Source: Trichobilharzia regenti
Taxonomy: Eukaryota; Platyhelminthes; Trematoda; Strigeidida; Schistosomatidae
DNA: 64,000 nucleotides
Assembly (NCBI GenBank): GCA_944472135.2
Contig: OX235263.1
Span: 5,563,517-5,627,516, forward strand
Reading direction: 5' to 3'
The position numbers were made by a program, and so were the translations under genes. Shown here piece after piece: positions 10,721 to 21,364 of this stretch. The number at the start of each line of letters is the position of its first letter. The first letter of the stretch is position 1. The notes beneath the pieces were generated by a model. It was given only the letters and a program-made list of their open reading frames with translations. It did not search any database and was not told the origin of the DNA.

Positions 10721-11099
10721 CATCCCTACTTACCCCAACTACGGGGTGGTCCGTAACCGGCGGTAAGTTTACTAATACGGAACCAATCCAAGAAACCAGT
10801 TCATACAGGCCGTGTGACTGGCTGGACTCAAGCAGTTGTCCCCCAGGCTCTGTGTTCACGCAACACTAACCCTCTTTCTGTTTCAAATACCTGAAGAATC
10901 AATCAACTTACACGGTGTGGGCAGCCGGGAAGTAACAACCGCCCACACACTTCAAAAAGCACACGAAGCCTCCCTGACCGACAGACAGACTAGATGGTTA
11001 GAGGTAATCAGTAGGAAGCCTTAGACCAGACGCGTTATACTTACTAGTGTTCAATCAAAGTATCCAATACGGTACAGTACAGTCTTACAGGAGGTCAAT

Positions 11100-11175
11100 C
11101 GGGTGCCCGAATACCTCAGTGGTAACGTCTCTGACTGCAACACCGTGTGACACGAGATCGAGCCTTAGAAGCGAT
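11100..11175 (+). tRNA. tRNA-like head of short repeat (family S5), degraded
   Basis: gcccgaatacctcagtggta and cgtctctgactgca match the tRNA-like heads on the minus strand at 17300-17220 and 28960-28880. The B-box part is decayed. Confidence 0.5.
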
Positions 11176-11626
11176 ATATGTTCCCAACAAGATTGTTGAT
11201 ACGTCCTGCTGACTAGTGAGCGCAAACAAGCACAAAAGCCAGGTGAAGTGGCGGCTTTCTACCGATTGCCGCCCCCAAACATCTCACAACAATGCTGCTT
11301 AGTTATTAGAACATATATACGATCCGAAATGAATTAGAATTAGGAAATTAAATTATCCCCATATATCTGAATAGTTTAGAAACATGGTGAATGCTGTTCA
11401 TCAAACACATGTGCATTACTCAGTAGTCCCAAAGTTTTACTCTGTGTTAGTACACATCCTATTCATGTAGAAATTACAACAGTATAAAGCCACGTAGTTC
11501 AGGTCCGATTTGAGGCTGACGTGCACACATAGACCTCGCCCAAATGGCAGTTAGACGGGAGGTTGTGGTTGAGGGTGAGACTAGCAACTCCACAGCTACT
11601 GAAACTTTAAAGCGTAAAAGCTTGAA

Positions 11627-11630
<4 letters not shown>
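11176..11630. other. Non-coding, decayed repeat
   Basis: Near 11560-11630 there is a degraded agactagcaactccac..ctactgaaactt block related to the SINE body at 22085-22190. Otherwise nothing is recognised. Confidence 0.4.

Positions 11631-11694
<64 letters not shown>
11631..11694. repeat. (TA)n microsatellite
   Basis: 64 bp of TA framed by aaccc on the left and gggtt on the right, so the whole tract is self-complementary including its flanks. Confidence 0.98.
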
Positions 11695-11698
<4 letters not shown>

Positions 11699-11959
11699 TA
11701 TCAATCTTATTATCCCTTCTACCTTGTACTTTTATGTTTATAGGAGTTTCATTAAGACCCTCACCCCCTCCCTTCCCCTAACTAACTTTTATGTATATTT
11801 TTTTAAAAACTACGGCAAATTGAACTGATGCACTTTAGTGCAAAGTTCTACGCTAACATAATTTAACTTTGTTCAGTCCAATTTTTCATAAAAGTTTAGT
11901 GTCTAAAGGTACACACGCGCACACACATTTGTATAAACATTGAAACCTGTAAGCTACAA

Positions 11960-12124
11960 TTTGTGATCGGATACGACTGGCCCTATTCAGGCAGTAAGTA
12001 ACCTAGGGTTCTAGTGAGAAGCCGTGACCAGTAGGTTACAGAAAGTCGAAGGTGAGGGCAGTTACTACTCATCGTAGAAGACATTGAGAAGTGGTCGCGG
12101 TACATCATGAATTGGGTCGAAGAA
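11960..12124 (-). mobile_element. HH-1 SINE 5' extension
   Basis: Read on the minus strand this resembles the 5' extension of the SINE at 7520-7660 (gcgaccacttctcaatgtc, ccggtcacggcttctcacta). It is separated from the HH-1 head at 12340 by a minus-strand SINE insertion. Confidence 0.45.
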
Positions 12125-12324
12125 TTTATTTATTTTTATTTTTGATTACAGCTTGATTCCATACCGTATCTTTGGTACAAGTATGGAATTTTCAGCATGG
12201 ATATCGGTAGCCGAAATTTTGCAGGCCCACCCATAGGTATCAAGTGTGCGTCAGTGGCAGGGGATCGAACCTCGAACCATTTGCATGGTCGGCGAGAGTC
12301 CTAATCACTGTTCCACCGACGCAC
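12125..12324 (-). mobile_element. tRNA-derived SINE (family S4)
   Basis: On the minus strand it starts gtgcgtcggtggaacagtg, with B box ggttcgatccc, and ends in an aaaataaaaataaataaat-type tail near 12125-12150. It is the same family as 21966-22205. It appears inserted into an HH-1 repeat. Confidence 0.7.
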
Positions 12325-12339
12325 AATTCATGGGCTAAT

Positions 12340-12460
12340 CACTGAGTCAGGTCCCATTAATAATGGCCTAATGGTCAACGAGCTGGCTCACCTTTTAACC
12401 AGAAGGTTCTGGGTTCGACCCCTGTTAACCGATGTCAACTCATAATGAAATCCTGTATCC
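12340..12460 (+). mobile_element. HH-1 SINE, hammerhead deleted
   Basis: It keeps the head (caggtcccattaataatgg, ggtcaacgagctgg), the B box gggttcgacccc and the distal tail (gatgtcaactcat). The ribozyme block between them is missing. Confidence 0.55.
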
Positions 12461-12604
12461 ATACAATTTGTGGGTTATACAAAAACAGCACATTGGAAGA
12501 TATTTTTGACCCTCCGCCCCCCTACGAAAAATTATAAATTTTAAGCTTATCTAAGCAATCAATAATAGTGAGCACTCGTCAGTAAATGCTAAACTGGCAT
12601 ATAC

Positions 12605-12607
<3 letters not shown>

Positions 12608-12648
<41 letters not shown>
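12608..12648. repeat. (TA)n microsatellite
   Basis: About 40 bp of uninterrupted TA. Confidence 0.98.
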
Positions 12649-12650
<2 letters not shown>

Positions 12651-13029
12651 GTGTACATCCCCCAAAAATAGCCTATGAGGAGAAGCAAATCCAACCCTCT
12701 CTAGGCTTCTCAAATCAGTGGGAAATTCTGTGGTCAAACAGTGAGATTAAATATCGACATTTCTTATCGGTAAACATTATTATTACTATTATTGTTATTA
12801 GTAGTATTAGTAGTGTAGTGAGTGCTACTTATAATCAGGTATAAGTAGTGTATCAGTAAACAAATTCAGAAAAGCAACAACTGGATAAAGCAATCGAAGA
12901 AGAAGAGAACAGTGAGAAGAACGTTACAGACACTGTGCAGAATCCAACAAGCTATCAAATGTGGTGGTATTCGACTAATGTGCAAATGATGTGCAAATAA
13001 AGCCTTAAAGATTAGGTATACCAAATCTA
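12649..13029. other. No gene seen
   Basis: AT-rich, with a short (tta/att)n patch at 12776-12800. No coding or repeat call. Confidence 0.5.
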
Positions 13030-13199
13030 TGATTTTATTTAATTGAATTTTAGATCTTCCTGTCGATTGATTAGACCGAAGTGCTCAGTCTCAGGTTGAC
13101 ATATCGGCTTCTTGTGCAGATGCCTCGATGATGCCTGGGCATTTAATTAGAATTTCATTTGTGGATGGTGACTAGCAGTGGAATCCAGGATGTGCATTT
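13030..13199 (-). mobile_element. Sm-alpha-like repeat, 5'-truncated inverted copy
   Basis: On the minus strand it begins with the 3' half of the hammerhead (acaaaatgcac, ctggattccactgctagtc) and runs through the spacer (atgtcaacctgagac, aatcgacaggaagatc). It directly abuts the head of the plus-strand copy. Confidence 0.7.
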
Positions 13200-13388
13200 T
13201 GTGGCCCAAGTGGTCTAGTGGATAACGCTTCGGCGTTTGAAACTATGGTCACTGGAACCCAGTGACCACGGTGGGGACAGTATCACTCACTGGGAAATGC
13301 AGGTACATCCAGTAGCTGACGAGTCCCAAATAAGACGAAATGCGCTTTATCCTGGATTCCACTGCTAGTCACCATCCATAAATTAAAT
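13200..13388 (+). mobile_element. Sm-alpha-like hammerhead SINE
   Basis: tRNA-like head gtggcccaagtggtctagtg at 13201-13220, a disturbed B-box region with a small cactgg/ccagtg inversion, then the hammerhead block and gctagtcaccatcc. Confidence 0.78.
13300..13372 (+). ncRNA. Hammerhead ribozyme (Sm-alpha type), partly decayed
   Basis: The order is ccag, a three-base insertion, ctgacgag, stem II gtc/gac with loop caaata, gaaa, a shortened stem III, and atc before ctggattccactgc. Its 3' half is complementary to the inverted copy at 13165-13196, so the transcript could also fold into a longer hairpin. Confidence 0.7.
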
Positions 13389-13439
13389 TTATGTGTGCAT
13401 CTACAGTGCATTTGTCTTAATGCACATGGCCTTCAAGCC

Positions 13440-14120
13440 TCATAAGTCTTTTTTTCTTTACGATAGTAGTAATTGTATCTTCGCAGATTCCGAGTGAAAC
13501 AGAAGACTTCAATAGCACACTTCCACTTCATCCTATTTTCCGTAGTCTTTTTTGAGTGTCTCCATGATTTTCCATAGGCCTTGATCTCTCCCTCACTCAC
13601 TCAGTCGTCTACATGTCACCATTGAATACACCCCCCTCAACCCGTCGTTTACCATTTGAGTTCCACTAGACCGATGACCTGGCACGTGATGTCACCCTGT
13701 GTGTGTGTGTACACCCAATCCATCTTCATTTTCTTCGGCATATTTGTTGGACGATCGCTTCTTCGTTGGTTGGTTGGTTGATTCTCAGAGCTCCTTGTTA
13801 GCAATCCTTTCTAGTCAAACCTTTTCGAAATGCTTTTGGTGACGCGCTAAGTCTCTGAATCATACAGAAGAATTGACTAACTTGACATTCGTGTTGAAAA
13901 TACCAATCTTGAGTTACTGCGAAAGGCTTCCACCACAATGATTCCAGATTAACAAATGTCTGTCTTGCCTTTTTCCGATGATGAACACCTTAGATATTAT
14001 CATCCTTTGACATCGCCTGTAGTCCAGAGAGATAAGTGAGAGAAGTAAGACTTCTTGTTTCATATTTCTCCCGTTGATAATGACTGGCGCTTATTGTTGT
14101 TGTTGTTGCTGTTATTATTA
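13440..14120 (-). pseudogene. RTE-clade (type B) fragment
   Basis: The minus strand resembles the copy at 19495-20225. Shared islands include the part encoding NTNVKLVNS-like residues near 13895-13870 and the ccaacaaatatgccgaag region where that copy has a QQIYRRKW-type block. Heavily decayed, with no continuous frame. Confidence 0.5.
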
Positions 14121-14344
14121 TTATTGGGTAGATATCTTCACCACTTTTCTCTCTTAACTACGTTCATCACTTGAAGTCTTCCCGATCTTTACCGCTTCTT
14201 CTGTCAACTTATTGGTTTCCGCTTACAGATGTTCCAGTAACAATGATAAGTTATTATCGTCTCTGCATCAGTGGCTTAACCGCAGAATACTCACCAACCA
14301 GGCAAATGGTCCAAGTCGGCTGCTCCGCCGACGCTGGTAGTGAC

Positions 14345-14490
14345 TATGACAAAACAGGAAGAGGTTAGAAGAGAGGCTACCAACCACACCCTATTGAAAA
14401 TAACATTACTGCTACAGAAACTTCAAATAATAAGCTTGAAGCCGTATGTTCCACACGGAACACAAAAGAATAAAGTTTTTAAAACAAAAT
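14345..14490 (+). mobile_element. S4 SINE body, 5' truncated
   Basis: gaggctaccaaccacaccct, actgctacagaaacttcaaa and tatgttccacacggaacac match the SINE body at 22085-22190. Confidence 0.5.
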
Positions 14491-14514
14491 GGAGCGGAGT
14501 AACTGAGAATATCC

Positions 14515-14665
14515 GGGGCTTGTAACTCAGTGGATGGACACTGCCAATGAATCTTAAAACTACAACCCAACAGGTACATGTCCAGTATTCCCTGGTTTTC
14601 AATGGTTCCCCTAACTGATATCAATCCATGACCAAACTTGGAATAAATCAAACCCCTACAAACTA
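14515..14665 (+). mobile_element. HH-1 SINE, degraded
   Basis: Recognised by the tail (gtccagtattccctggtttt, aatggttcccctaactgata). The tRNA boxes and the ribozyme core are badly eroded. Confidence 0.5.
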
Positions 14666-14814
14666 ACGCTTCAAAATATTAATTTGATGCTCGCTAATAA
14701 CTGGCTGACTGGCTACAAGACGAAGTTGCCTAGATTTTTCTAGTGAGAAGTCATAACCGGCAGTAGGTTCCACCTTCTCGGGAGTGAGGACAAATACTCG
14801 CCGCCAATGACGTT

Positions 14815-15025
14815 GGCTGGTTACAGTTGTGCTAAAATCACGAACTGGTAGAAGTTACAATTCATGGACTGACCCCTGAGTCGGATGGATCCCAGTGGCT
14901 GAAAAGTTTATGAGTTTGCCTTGTAACCGGATGTAGGTGAAAACTCTACATAGCAGAGAACCGAACGCAACGGAGACGCAAAGCTGAGACTCTATATTCC
15001 TCTAGGAATAAAGGAAATAACAATA
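14815..15025 (+). mobile_element. HH-1 SINE head followed by RTE type B 3' end
   Basis: The SINE head at 14833-14935 stops after the first part of the tRNA-like region. It is followed by agagaaccgaacgca and ttcctctaggaataaagg, as in the RTE 3' end at 36600-36665. Confidence 0.5.
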
Positions 15026-16184
15026 ATAGTCTTAGTTGCAACCATACAATACTACTGAAATTTGATTGATTAAGTACCACGACGTGCTTTTGTACCCCAA
15101 ATACAGGAAAAAGTAAGTATTTAATGAAAGGTTAATATATATTATGTTAAATTCTATGAAATACATCCATCATTTTACTCAGTGTTGGGGGGGCGGGTAA
15201 CAGCACCTAGAATGGAGCATTAAACTCTTCATGCAGTAGTATACATACAGTAATTCTACTTCCAAAGCCTCAGGATGGTCGGGGGTGGGTGTCTTGCGCT
15301 GTGGGTTGGCCACCCCTCCCACCGTACACCTCTTGAAATGCTCCCATATGACCGGGCGTCTTACATAGCCTCTCCTGAGGAAGTCCTACTCACTGCCTTC
15401 ACGTGGCGGAGGTGTTTTTCACCAAAGTGAGAGGGCAAAAGCGGATGCCCGGCGCTCTTCACCGGGTTGACTGTCATTGGATGACAGTCTAGGGGAGATG
15501 GTTAAACCCTGATTCCAAACCTCCAACGACTGGCGTATGAAGCTCACCGGAGTTCACCGGCAGACGTATGGACAAAGGGCTTATTGGATGCCCTGGATGA
15601 CTGGCCCCATTCGAAAAGGCGTATGAAACGGACTCCGGTCACCGGCTGCCAATGGATAGTGGACTCCCTACTCCACTCATACTGCCTTGTAGGTCACACT
15701 TGGTTGTGTAAAGGCTAGAGCTGCACTCTCAAAGAAAGGTCGAGCGATGGTGGGGACATCACTCGTACCCAATTCCCATGAAACTTCATGGTTCATGAAG
15801 CCGGCTCATCCTCCCATAGGAGATAGCCGAAGTAAAGTAAGTAAGTAATTCTACGCAGAAACATTATTTGTAAATATGTAAAAGCAAGAAACATACAGTG
15901 TTTCACACACTGCAAACTAATTAAAACGGTGGAGTTTCAATCGTGTACTGTGTGCTGTGTTAGAGAGAACACTCATTTAATCGATTAAAAAAAAAACTTC
16001 AAACAAGCAACTCTGGTAGACAGAATAGTGTATCCTACTGAAGGGATACCTTCAAAAACTTGGGTAAAACAAAAATAAGAAAGGACTGTGATCCATGCAG
16101 GAATATTAATTTTTTTGAGTAACAATTGAAGGTAATCAATCTGTTGAAAAAAATACATGCTAGTTCCCATATGCCAGTTTACGC
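15026..16184. other. No gene seen; GC-richer block 15270-15840
   Basis: 15270-15840 is clearly GC-richer than its surroundings (gtcgggggtgggtg, cttcacgtggcggagg) and ends in a gtaagtaagtaa run. It looks like an old retroposed sequence, but no reading frame or internal copy was found. Confidence 0.4.
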
Positions 16185-16440
16185 CATCTCTGACTGTGAG
16201 ACCAGGCCATTGCGAGTAGAAGACATGAAAAGGCTAGCTAGCTGTCTTTGATCATAGGTGCCTGTGTTCTATCTCCCGTGTCAAGTGGTATAATAAGGGG
16301 AGCAATATTGAGGTTAGGCCTAGTCGAGTGCTAGTTGGTAGTAAGGAGGGAGGGGAAATCAAACGACGAGGTTGTGAAATTACATCAACTGAGATGGTTA
16401 GGACATGTGTTACGTATGCATGCCTAGTCATCATCGCCTT
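16185..16440 (+). pseudogene. RTE-like (type A) fragment
   Basis: Same sequence as part of 2851-3757: the tgaaaaggctagctagctg stretch and the region encoding VVKLHQLRWLGHV. It breaks off where a type B RTE begins. Confidence 0.65.
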
Positions 16441-17012
16441 CTCGACAATGGGCAATGTTTGAAATTTGCTACACCCAGCATAAGGAACAAAATTCACATT
16501 TTCAAAGCCGATGTCAAGTCGGTCAGTGCTTCTATACGGGTCAGAAACTTGCAGTGCGCGTCAAAAAAAGGATTTCCAACACGCTGAAGACTTTTATCAA
16601 CAGCTGCCACCTTCGCTAGCTGGCTGCATACTGAAGATCAAATGGCCGACCGGCCAGAAAGAATTAGCTACAGGGAACTCTGGCTGGGAACAAACCCAAA
16701 GGCGAGAGCCGACCGCTCAACAAATATGTAGGAGGAGGAAATGGAGACGGATTGATCGGACATACATTGAGGAGGCCATCGAATGAAATCGCATTCAATG
16801 CAGGCCATCGCCCGAATCCGAATGGAAATGGGTTGTCCTAGGGCGACATGGAGGAGATCGTGTGAATAAAAGATAAGAAAATATGCGCAATCGTGTAGCT
16901 AGCCAGGTGAAGAGGAGTGCAGAAAATGGAAGAAAGTGAAGATGATGATGTGTTATTGAAGCCAGTCCTATAATTTCCACTCGGAACCCGAGAAAATAAT
17001 AATATAATTAAT
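16441..17012 (+). pseudogene. RTE-clade (type B) 3' fragment
   Basis: Islands RNKIHIF, SVLLYGSET and LKIKWP correspond to the C-terminal block of the 415-1368 element, here split by frameshifts. QQICRRRKWRRIDRTY follows. The 3' end carries ttccactcggaacccgagaa and a taataatata tail. Inactive. Confidence 0.65.
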
Positions 17013-17094
17013 ATGGGTAACTGCATTATATTCGTTAACCTACTTCAAGTATTCGCATACTTACAATTGAAACTATCAGTATATAGAGTGCTAA

Positions 17095-17460
17095 TTAATG
17101 ATATTAGATGGTTGGAGGTAATCGGCCACAGGAAGCCTTGGTTGTACCTAGGTTTTGTGCTAGTTGGCACTCACACCAGTCAGAAAGACGTATTTGAAAC
17201 CTTGAAGGAACTCATATCCCTCCTTTCTGAGATTCGAACCGCGCCAACCAGTGCCGCCTGCAGTCAGAGACGTTACCACTGAGCTATTCGGGCTCGCGAT
17301 TAACCTCCTGCAGGACTGTAGTAGATATTTTGATTTGACACTAGTAACACTAGTGTGATGTGTCTGGCTAGTCCTTTCTTTGGTGCAGACTGAATTCTAT
17401 CAGTCAGGTTGTAATGTGGCCACCACCATTCTAGGTAACTCGCCATCACGGTGCACATTG
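17095..17460 (-). mobile_element. tRNA-derived short repeat (family S5)
   Basis: On the minus strand the tRNA-like head gagcccgaatagctcagtgg (17297-17278) is followed by gtctctgactgcag and a B box (ggttcgaatctc). The sequence upstream of the head (gcaccaaagaaaggactagc) is shared with 28625-28995 and 37253-37365. Confidence 0.6.
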
Positions 17461-17566
17461 ATTTGATGATATTAATATGATAGAGAAGATTTGTAACTCA
17501 GGTGAATAATTTTGATGTGGTTTTGTTCTCTGAGCTGGATGGTTAGTTTGCGAAGCTTTCATCGCC

Positions 17567-17950
17567 CTACTGGGTGACATCTTCAGCGCATACTTCAATT
17601 TGAAGTGAGCTTTTAGGTTTCTCCACGAGTTTATTAATCATTCCTCCTGGTGACCTTGGACGTGATTGGTTGTTTGTGTATGTTTTCACACCTTCTAGGT
17701 TACTTGTATTGGAACTGATTGTTTCTGTGACTTGAACTTTGACCCTTTGTGTGTGAAGTTTCTTTCTTATCAGTTGATAAATTTTGTCTATCCCGATGTG
17801 TCTATTGATTGATGATTCACTGGAATGCCAAGCTTCTGAAAATTCTCTAGCATTCTTGTTATTTCCTTTGTCTAATATTTGAACGTTGTCCCAGTCGAAT
17901 TGATGTCCGTGGTTGTCTGTGTGTAGTGAAATGAGGGAGTGTAGCCCCAA
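17567..17950 (-). pseudogene. Penelope-like element, C-terminal fragment
   Basis: A 127-residue open frame reads LISLHTDNHGHQFDW, then ILDKGNNKNAREF, then SSESSINRH and KLHTQRVKVQVTE. The same residues occur in the plus-strand fragment just to the right, where they follow a GIY-YIG-type segment. They therefore represent the tail of a Penelope-like endonuclease. The fragment is 5' truncated at the inversion point near 17940 and ends with a stop at 17567. No RT remains. Intact at sequence level but not a functional protein. Confidence 0.65.
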
Positions 17951-18545
17951 GCCAACCTACCAAAACAAAAGCCACCAAGGAAAACACAAAGAAAATCGCC
18001 TTACCATATATAAAGGATATCTCAGAAATCACTACACGACTCTTCAAACCTTTAGGAATTGATGTCGTACACAAACCAACAAAGTCGCTGCACTCAATTC
18101 TATGTCAAACAAAAGACTCAACAGCGAAAGAAGACAAAACCAACATCATCTACAAAATAAACTGTAACAACTGTGAAAAACACTACATTGGCCAAAGTGG
18201 ACGTTCCCTTCGTCTTCGTATCCACGATCATAAGCTAGCCGTCAAAAGACATGATATCCACTCCCTCATTTCACTGCACACAGACAACCACGGACATCAA
18301 TTCGACTAGGACAACTACGTTCAAATATTAGACAGAGGAAACAACAAGAATGCTAGAGAATTTTTAGAAGCTTGGCATTCCAGTGAATCATCAATCAATA
18401 GACACAGGGATGGACAAAATTTATCAACCAATAAGAAAGAAACTTCACACACAAAGGGTCAAAGTTCAAGTCACAGAAACAATCAGTTCCAATACAAGTA
18501 ACCTAGAAGGTGTGAAAACACACAAACACACACACAAAATGAACA
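17951..18545 (+). pseudogene. Penelope-like GIY-YIG endonuclease fragment
   Basis: From 18004 a frame without a start codon reads PYIKDISEITTRLFKPLG, then IIYKINCNNCEKHYIGQSG with RSLRLRIHDH, ending at an in-frame tag at 18307-18309. The Y-x-I...Y-I-G-Q spacing and the following arginines fit the GIY-YIG nuclease that Penelope-like elements use for target nicking. Downstream, NNKNARE and SSINR appear in a shifted frame. It forms a divergent pair with the minus-strand copy of the same element at 17567-17950. Inactive. Confidence 0.72.
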
Positions 18546-18698
18546 CCTAATTAAAAACGAAAAAGTATGTATGTTTGTTTGATTTAAGGGTCTTCGCATG
18601 AATAGTCTGTTTTTAGCGTCATAAATCACATCAAGTCCAGCAGCACGTGATACGACTGAAATATGTTATATCACATAAATATGGTAGCAATAGTCGGG

Positions 18699-18807
<109 letters not shown>

Positions 18808-18896
18808 AAATAGCCTTAATAGTTACCTTTGCCAAAAAAAACAAAAAACACCAGCTAGATGTCTGAAATTAATGTTTCTTGCTTCTAACAAACTAG

Positions 18897-18921
18897 TACA
18901 CACACACACACACACACACAT
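18897..18921. repeat. (CA)n microsatellite
   Basis: Short pure CA run followed by further CA-rich sequence to 18975. Confidence 0.9.
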
Positions 18922-19103
18922 GGTGATCACCACACACACAAACACCTTTGTCAGTAGAGCACTACACGCACACACCTATCCATAGTGTTGTGTTTGGCAT
19001 TACTGCCAGACAATAAAAATACGATGCATCAATGATATCAGAATATATACAGTGAAGTATGAAATGATAACTTTGACTATCAGAGGACTAACAGAGGATA
19101 GAA

Positions 19104-19232
19104 ATTACTTCGGCAAACTTGAGAAGAGTCGAGCTCCTTTGTCTTTTGATAACTTTAAAGGATTTCGCCAGGATTTATCGACAGACAAAGGAGTTTGACT
19201 CTCCTCAAGTGTGCCGAAGTAATTTCTATCAA
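19104..19232. repeat. Imperfect hairpin, arms about 47 bp
   Basis: tagaaattacttcggcaaac on the left pairs with gtgccgaagtaatttcta on the right. The arms continue inward through cttgagaagagt/actctcctcaag and ctcctttgtct/agacaaaggag around a loop of about 36 bp. The form is that of a foldback or MITE-like element. Confidence 0.8.
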
Positions 19233-19494
19233 ATGCTTGAAACCATATTTATGTGTTCAGAAAGAAGCAGTTATTAATCTTTCCTTGCCTTGGTAATTGT
19301 ATGTCTTCATTATCTCTCATTTGATTACGTAATCTTTGGCTTTAACCTCACCCCCCTCCCTTTTATAATTTCTAATTTTGCTTGTCTCTTGTTTGTATGA
19401 TTTGAGTTGAACTCGGTACATTGTTACCTAATTTATTAGTCACTCTGCATCTCACGCATCTCTCGTCTTTATTACACAACTCCTTTACCATTTT
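19233..19494. other. No gene seen
   Basis: Pyrimidine-rich non-coding sequence between the hairpin and an RTE tail. Confidence 0.4.
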
Positions 19495-20225
19495 ATTATT
19501 ATTTATTATTGTTCCCTTGGGTTCCTAGTGGAACATACGGCTTCAGCTGCACGTCTCCACTTGCCACTTCTGTCTTCCTTCTGCTGTACTTTTCACCTTC
19601 ATCCACGTTAGTCCATACTGTTTCAACTCCTCCTCCGATTCACACGATCTCCTCCATGTCACCCTTTCACTGACGTCCCACTCGCCGCTTCTCTTTCGAC
19701 CTGGTCCCACTCGATCAATGGCCTGACTCGCGCGCGATGTGACCCACCGCGATGCCTCTTCAGCCACGAGTGTCCAATCCACTTTCTCCTGTATATTTGT
19801 TGAGCGATTGCTCCTTGTTTTGTTTGTTTGTTCCCATAGTTTCCCATAGTTGGTGATTTTCTCCAGCCAGGTCATCTGATCTTCAGTATAGAGCGAAGAT
19901 AGTTGTTGATAAAGGTGCCGTCTGCAACAGGCTGTTGGAAATATTCTTTGTGACCCGCCCGCCAAGTTTCTCATCCGTTTCGTATAGAAGAACTGACTGA
20001 CTTGACGTTTATATTGAAAATCCGACTGAATTTTGTTGTTGATGCTGGCTGGCTGAGTGACGAAGATTTCCAGATTGGTTTCAGTTGGTTGATGAATGTG
20101 TGTGTTTCTCGCCTTCTCGATTCTCGCTCAATTTGACATCCTCGTTCGCTCCTGTGGCCTGTAGTTGAGACAATGCTCCCTAGATAATAAGTGAATGAAG
20201 TAACCTCTTTCAAATCCCTCCCGTT
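19495..20225 (-). pseudogene. RTE-clade (type B) 3' fragment, minus strand
   Basis: Read leftwards: EVTSFTYYLGSIVSTTG, IFNINVKSVSSS, then (shifted) LYTEDQMTWLEK, SNRSTNIQEKVDWT and KRSGEWDV, then the 3' UTR (gaagccgtatgttccactag) and an aataataaataataat tail at 19495-19520. FTYLGSI followed by IFNTNVKSVLLYG is the usual order in RTE reverse transcriptases. Multiple frameshifts make it inactive. Confidence 0.72.
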
Positions 20226-21364
20226 AATGGTGACTGGCGGTGGATGTTGCTGTTGTTGTTGTTGTTGGTTAGTTGGTTATTTATTTTCATAACTCCGAGT
20301 TGTCTACGTTCACCTGGAGTCCTGTCTTCACTACCTGCTTCTTCAATCAGTTTGTCGGTCGGTTTTCGCATGTAAGTCTTCGTTTTGTATGACATTGTAT
20401 GCATACATTTATTTTTTTTAACTTCAACTACGGTGTAAAAACTATATAAGCGGAATTTTCTGAGCACTGTTCACTCTCATTGTGGAACACCTTCTGTCAA
20501 CTGACATCATGAAGAAAAAAAATTTGCAAGTATGTTAAAACTTTTCTGTATATGAACTTAATAATGATTCATTTAGGCTGTAAGCGACAGCTGAGCTGAT
20601 GAGAAGCCAGTGAAATAGACAATAATGATGGTACCATGTTCTTATTCTACACAAACCATACTGTGTGTTGTTCTTGCTTTGTTCGAATAGTTAGTAAGTA
20701 AAAATTGTTTAACGCTCAGATTAGTAGACACACTAGTGAATTAGACGACGACAACAACAACATCAATAATCTGACAACACACACACGTCTATTAGTATTT
20801 CAGACTAATTAATACTCGTGTCAATTGAAGAAAACTGCTCAACACAGATCAACAACTTCAACAGACTACCCACCAAAAAAAAAACGCTGAAGAAAAATAT
20901 GAGTTTGGTTCAATTATTTTGGCGAAAGTTTAGTTATGTAAGTGCGCTGGAATAAAACACCATTCCAGACATTCCAGACAGTAATGGTGAAGAAATCTTC
21001 TGTGTAACATGTCAAAAATATTTCTCAGGAGAGAAAACAAAATGTTTAAAATGGACACCTGTACGATACACTGTTGACCGAAGGAATTTCCAGAGGTATG
21101 TGGATGAATTGTAGACAGCTATTTTAGAAAAGATGTAAGAATAATGAATGAATGATTGTAAATTGACTTTACTTAGCAAGGAAATCTTTTTTATATCAAG
21201 TGCTGCAAAAATGAAAAATTCATCAGTAGACATTTGGAAATTTTAAATCTATTCGTCGATTTCACGTGGAAGGGGTATGCCCTCACAAGATGATTATGAA
21301 AGGGTAAACATGTGAATGTCTGGAGATTCCAACTGGATTGATGATAGACATGTAGGTCTATATC
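20226..21364. other. No gene seen
   Basis: 20226-20480 may extend the RTE fragment. Beyond it is AT-rich DNA with no credible exon or repeat. Confidence 0.45.

Noticed and set aside
11544..11828. Open frame with an Ile-Tyr run
   Set aside because: Produced by the (TA)n tract; no protein-like sequence on either side.
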